Assembly (NCBI GenBank): GCA_051744925.1
Contig: JBNJDM010000047.1
Span: forward strand, 1-16,884
Source: JACKCP01 sp051744925
GTDB taxonomy: Bacteria > Desulfobacterota > Desulfobacteria > Desulfobacterales > JACKCP01
Length of the DNA: 16,884 nucleotides
Direction of reading: 5' to 3'
Shown here: one piece after another, positions 14,620-16,884 of the stretch
Position numbering within the stretch: position 1 is the stretch's first letter
How the letters are laid out: each line of letters opens with the position of its first letter
The notes under the pieces: generated by a model
The model's database searches: none
Seen by the model: the letters and a program-made list of their open reading frames with translations, nothing else
What the model was told of the DNA's origin: nothing
Position numbers and translations under genes: made by a program

Positions 14620-15261
14620 ATGAAAAAATGGGAATGCAATGTCTGCGGTTATATTCATGAGGGTGAAGAACCACCCGAAACCTGCCCTGTATGCGGCGCA
14701 GACAAATCCGCATTTGTTCTTATAAGCAACGACGAATCTTCTTCAGAAGAAAAAGCTCAGGAACAGCAGGAAACACAAGAAAACACATCTTCTTTTGATG
14801 AATCAACCGGAGAAAAAAGCACACAGACTGATTTTAATACATTAAAGGATAAAATTGATAAAGCAATAATTGATCATCACCTGCATCCTATTGCTGTGCA
14901 TATTCCCAATGGTGTTATTCCTGTAGCTGTATTTCTGCTTCTTGTAGGATCTTTATTTAATAATGAATCCCTTATTAATGCTGCTTACTATAATATTACC
15001 CTTGTATTTCTCTTTATTCCTGTTGTTCTTTACACCGGATATATAGAATGGATATACAGATATAAAAAAGCATTAACAGGTATTTTTAAGGCAAAGATTT
15101 ATTCTGCTGCAGCTGTTGCTATTATAAGCGCTTTTTTATCTTTATGGAAAAGCTTTTCACCCGAAGCAGGAGGAGCCGTTTTTCTTCTTCTTCATATAGT
15201 TCTACTCGGTGCTGCAGGTATTGCTGGTCATATTGGCGGTAAATTCATTTTTAAAAAATAA
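14620..15261 (+). CDS. rubredoxin-type knuckle fused to DUF2231-like membrane domain (213 aa)
   Basis: The first 33 residues form a rubredoxin/rubrerythrin-type metal site: WECNVCGYIHEGEEPPETCP then VCGA, with Cys at 6, 9, 22 and 25. An acidic Gln/Ser/Glu-rich linker covers about 35-75. Four membrane segments follow (about 97-113, 122-142, 157-175, 184-206), opening with HHLHPIAVHIPNGVIPVAVF, the His-rich start of DUF2231 proteins. Histidines at 86, 87, 89, 94, 192 and 204 could bind heme or metal. Together this suggests a membrane redox or oxygen-response protein with a cytoplasmic iron centre. The exact reaction is unknown. AAAGGAG precedes the ATG. It is divergent from the decarboxylase operon across only 83 bases. 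Confidence 0.82.
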   Translation: MKKWECNVCGYIHEGEEPPETCPVCGADKSAFVLISNDESSSEEKAQEQQETQENTSSFDESTGEKSTQTDFNTLKDKIDKAIIDHHLHPIAVHIPNGVIPVAVFLLLVGSLFNNESLINAAYYNITLVFLFIPVVLYTGYIEWIYRYKKALTGIFKAKIYSAAAVAIISAFLSLWKSFSPEAGGAVFLLLHIVLLGAAGIAGHIGGKFIFKK

Positions 15262-15291
15262 TCTCTGAATTTAACGCTGACAGCCTTTAAC

Positions 15292-15320
15292 TTTCTCAGG
15301 TAATCTTTTTACCTGAGAAA
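15292..15320. terminator. 12-base perfect hairpin between convergent genes
   Basis: TTTCTCAGGTAA (15292-15303) pairs with TTACCTGAGAAA (15309-15320) around a TCTTT loop. It lies 31 bases after the rubredoxin/DUF2231 stop and 42 bases from the end of the convergent YkgJ gene. There is no long T tail on either side, so it may act as a weak bidirectional terminator or a transcript-end stabiliser. Confidence 0.5.
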
Positions 15321-15361
15321 ATTAAAACAGCTAATCTTTACTTTATTATAAATTTTCTTTT

Positions 15362-16033
15362 TTATTCTTCCTTTTTTTCTTCACCCTCATTTTTTTCTAT
15401 ACCGAGATAATCTTCATCAAACTCTGTTATAAGAGCCATGGAAACAGGCATGAGCATATCACCCATTTTTGTATATTTTGTATTAAGACTATCTACAAAA
15501 TCGTTGGAAATTTTATATAGATAACCGTAAAGCTTATCCATTTTTATTGTGGGGTATTGCTCTCCCTGAACAAAACCTGTTCTGCCGCAAATATGACTGG
15601 CACCTGCTGTTTCTGTGGGCACTCCGTAAACTCTGCAGTTTAAAGGCCTGTATTCATAAAGCTCGCACTTATTTTCATCATTAAGAAGAGGGCATTTTAC
15701 CCTTTCCATTGCCATTTTACCAATTATATCTATTTCACTTTCGCCTTTATTCTGTTCTTTGGCAGCTTGTCTTTTTATTCTGAATATTTCTCTGTCTGCC
15801 TTGTTAGCTCTGTCAAGAATATTTTCTCTTTCAATTCCGGAAAAATTTTCTCTGAACTTTTTGCTTATATAAACAGCTTCTATCAAAGTTACATCAAACA
15901 GGGCATAGCAGCAGTCAGCACATCCCGGCCTGCAATTAACTTCCTTTGGAAATTCAGCAGCTATCTGACTAAAAGCCTTTTCAACAGATTTTGCCAGTTC
16001 TTCATATGCATTAAAATATGGTTTAAGATCCAA
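15362..16033 (-). CDS. YkgJ-family cysteine-cluster protein (223 aa)
   Basis: The N-terminal cluster is C-x3-C-x2-CC at residues 34, 38, 41 and 42 (CRPGCADCCYALFDVTLIEA), which is the YkgJ/CxxCxxCC family signature. A second set follows at 114, 123, 133 and 149 (CPLLNDENKC, then YEYRPLNCRVYGVPT), with the family's RPxxCRxYG feature. The eight cysteines probably hold a zinc or iron-sulfur centre. The biochemical role of this family is not established to my knowledge. The C-terminus ends in an acidic/lysine tail (EKNEGEEKKEE). The start is TTG at 16033, supported by a strong AAGGAG about 7 bases upstream; the next Met is past the first cluster. It is monocistronic as far as visible. Confidence 0.87.
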   Translation of the reverse strand: MDLKPYFNAYEELAKSVEKAFSQIAAEFPKEVNCRPGCADCCYALFDVTLIEAVYISKKFRENFSGIERENILDRANKADREIFRIKRQAAKEQNKGESEIDIIGKMAMERVKCPLLNDENKCELYEYRPLNCRVYGVPTETAGASHICGRTGFVQGEQYPTIKMDKLYGYLYKISNDFVDSLNTKYTKMGDMLMPVSMALITEFDEDYLGIEKNEGEEKKEE

Positions 16034-16109
16034 CTTTAACTCCTTGTATAATTAATATAAAACTTAACTGCTTTTACCAGAGACTCAAATTTTCTTCAAG
16101 ACTGTTGTA

Positions 16110-16125
16110 TGTTTCACGTGAAACA
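16110..16125. promoter_or_regulatory. parS: parS centromere site (ParB binding)
   Basis: The sequence TGTTTCACGTGAAACA is a perfect 16-base palindrome and matches the bacterial parS consensus TGTTnCACGTGAAACA exactly. It lies in the intergenic region between the YkgJ and PilZ genes, as expected for a chromosomal segregation site loaded by ParB. These sites cluster near the replication origin, which agrees with the mnmE end at the right edge. No second full site is seen in the window. Confidence 0.92.
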
Positions 16126-16284
16126 ATCTTTTTTTATAACTGAACGTTATTTTAAAAGCTAATTATCAAATTTAAAATTTTCTTTTGTGATCCAACATAA
16201 TTTCAAAAAATACTAAATTATAGATATTTTTATATAATTCTGATATTTTAAGATTATTTAAAAAACTTAATTAATGGAAAATCT

Positions 16285-16776
16285 ATGTCTGCATCTATAT
16301 TATTGAGTCTGATAGCGGGGCTCTTATTAATCGGATTTCTTTTCTGGGTTTTTATAAGATTTTCTAAAAACAATAATTCAGATACCAAAGAAAACCAAAA
16401 TTTTTACGGTAATTTTAAAATATCGGAAAACAGTAATTTTACACACAAAAGAAATCACCATAGAACTGTAAAAAACATACCTGTAGAAATACAAACAGAA
16501 ATTAACCAGGAAAACTCTCTTACAGGGGAAACTAAAGATATAAGTTTAATGGGAGCATTTATTGTTTCACAATTAAAAATAAAAGCTGATGATAAAATTA
16601 AAATCAGATTTAAAACCATAAAAACAGAAAATTCAGACTGGGTTGATGCAAAAGTTATCTGGTCAAATACATATATGCCCAGCAGAAAATTGATATTACC
16701 CGGATTCGGGATAAAATTTATAAATGTTACTCAAAAAGAAAAAAACCTATTAAAAACTCTTGTTGAGCATGCATAA
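16285..16776 (+). CDS. membrane-anchored PilZ-domain protein, putative c-di-GMP effector (163 aa)
   Basis: One N-terminal membrane helix (residues 4-26, SILLSLIAGLLLIGFLFWVF) is followed by a polar linker and a cytoplasmic PilZ domain at about 55-160. The c-di-GMP-binding motifs are complete: RxxxR at 56-60 (RNHHR) and DxSxxG at 85-90 (DISLMG). The domain ends with FGIKFINVTQKEKNLLKTLV, the usual C-terminal strand and helix. It probably binds c-di-GMP at the membrane and acts on motility or envelope functions. The target is unknown. The ribosome binding site is weak (GGAAAA). A TATAAT at 16233-16238 may be its -10. It converges with mnmE, leaving only 12 bases between the stop codons. Confidence 0.85.
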   Translation: MSASILLSLIAGLLLIGFLFWVFIRFSKNNNSDTKENQNFYGNFKISENSNFTHKRNHHRTVKNIPVEIQTEINQENSLTGETKDISLMGAFIVSQLKIKADDKIKIRFKTIKTENSDWVDAKVIWSNTYMPSRKLILPGFGIKFINVTQKEKNLLKTLVEHA

Positions 16777-16788
16777 AAGCTTTAGTTT

Positions 16789-16884
16789 TTATTTACCAAT
16801 ACAAAAATCAGTGAACACCTTATCAAGTATATCCGGAGAAACTTTATTGCCTGTTATTTCACAGCACAAGTCTATACAGTCTCT
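16789..16884 (-). CDS. mnmE: tRNA modification GTPase MnmE, C-terminal 31 codons (cut by right edge)
   Basis: Reading the minus strand from the right edge gives RDCIDLCCEITGNKVSPDIL, then DKVFTDFCIGK and a TAA at 16791-16789. The end FCIGK is the hallmark C-terminus of MnmE (TrmE), whose Cys is essential in tRNA wobble-uridine modification with MnmG. The preceding ITG-x3-SPDILDxxF also fits the C-terminal helical bundle. The GTPase and formyl-binding domains lie outside the window. mnmG, often the next gene downstream, is not here; a convergent PilZ gene is found instead. Confidence 0.93.
   Translation of the reverse strand, partial: RDCIDLCCEITGNKVSPDILDKVFTDFCIGK

Noticed and set aside
16563..16570. 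TGTTTCAC, a half parS
   Set aside because: The second half reads AATTAAAA instead of GTGAAACA, and it lies inside the PilZ coding sequence.

Overview
The window is AT-rich and gene-dense, with most genes on the minus strand. The gene content suggests an anaerobic member of the Desulfobacterota, close to Desulfobacteraceae or Desulforegulaceae. The evidence is a sodium-pumping decarboxylase beta subunit, fatty or aromatic acyl-CoA genes (acyl-CoA dehydrogenase, crotonase), a rubredoxin-type knuckle fused to a membrane domain, a YkgJ cysteine-cluster protein, and intergenic CTCTGTG-type repeats. No 16S or other taxonomic marker is present, so the assignment is an inference.

Left part (1-8058, all minus strand). 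Transcription starts in the 8059-8332 gap, where a TTGACA / TATACA promoter candidate is visible. It runs through a TolQ/ExbB-type motor subunit, an ExbD/TolR-type subunit, a long lysine-rich TonB/TolA-like protein, and three consecutive large proteins with signal peptides that I do not recognise (649, 598 and 472 residues). A glycosyltransferase follows after a 114-base gap and is cut by the left edge. The first four genes overlap or nearly touch. This looks like a proton-driven envelope machine with dedicated periplasmic partners and no outer-membrane receptor, and it is the best candidate here for an undescribed system.

Middle (8333-12501). A plus-strand GNAT acetyltransferase converges on a 566-residue acyl-CoA dehydrogenase. 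A MarR-family regulator lies upstream of the dehydrogenase, followed by a crotonase that lacks one of the two hydratase glutamates and resembles enoyl-CoA isomerases. The dehydrogenase and marR upstream regions share the pattern TATACA-N7-TGTA, which suggests that MarR controls both. The 517-base gap between the two genes carries an inverted pair of CTCTGTG-type repeats.

Right-middle (12562-14536, minus). A cyclic-nucleotide-binding-domain protein without a DNA-binding domain, a small OadG-like membrane protein and OadB form a tight operon that probably continues into the crotonase. No carboxyltransferase or biotin subunit is present in the window.

Right end (14620-16884). This holds a rubredoxin-knuckle/DUF2231 membrane protein, a YkgJ protein, a perfect parS site (TGTTTCACGTGAAACA), a membrane-anchored PilZ protein, and the last 31 codons of mnmE. 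parS together with mnmE, which usually sits in the rpmH-rnpA-yidC-mnmE cluster, places the right side near the chromosomal replication origin.
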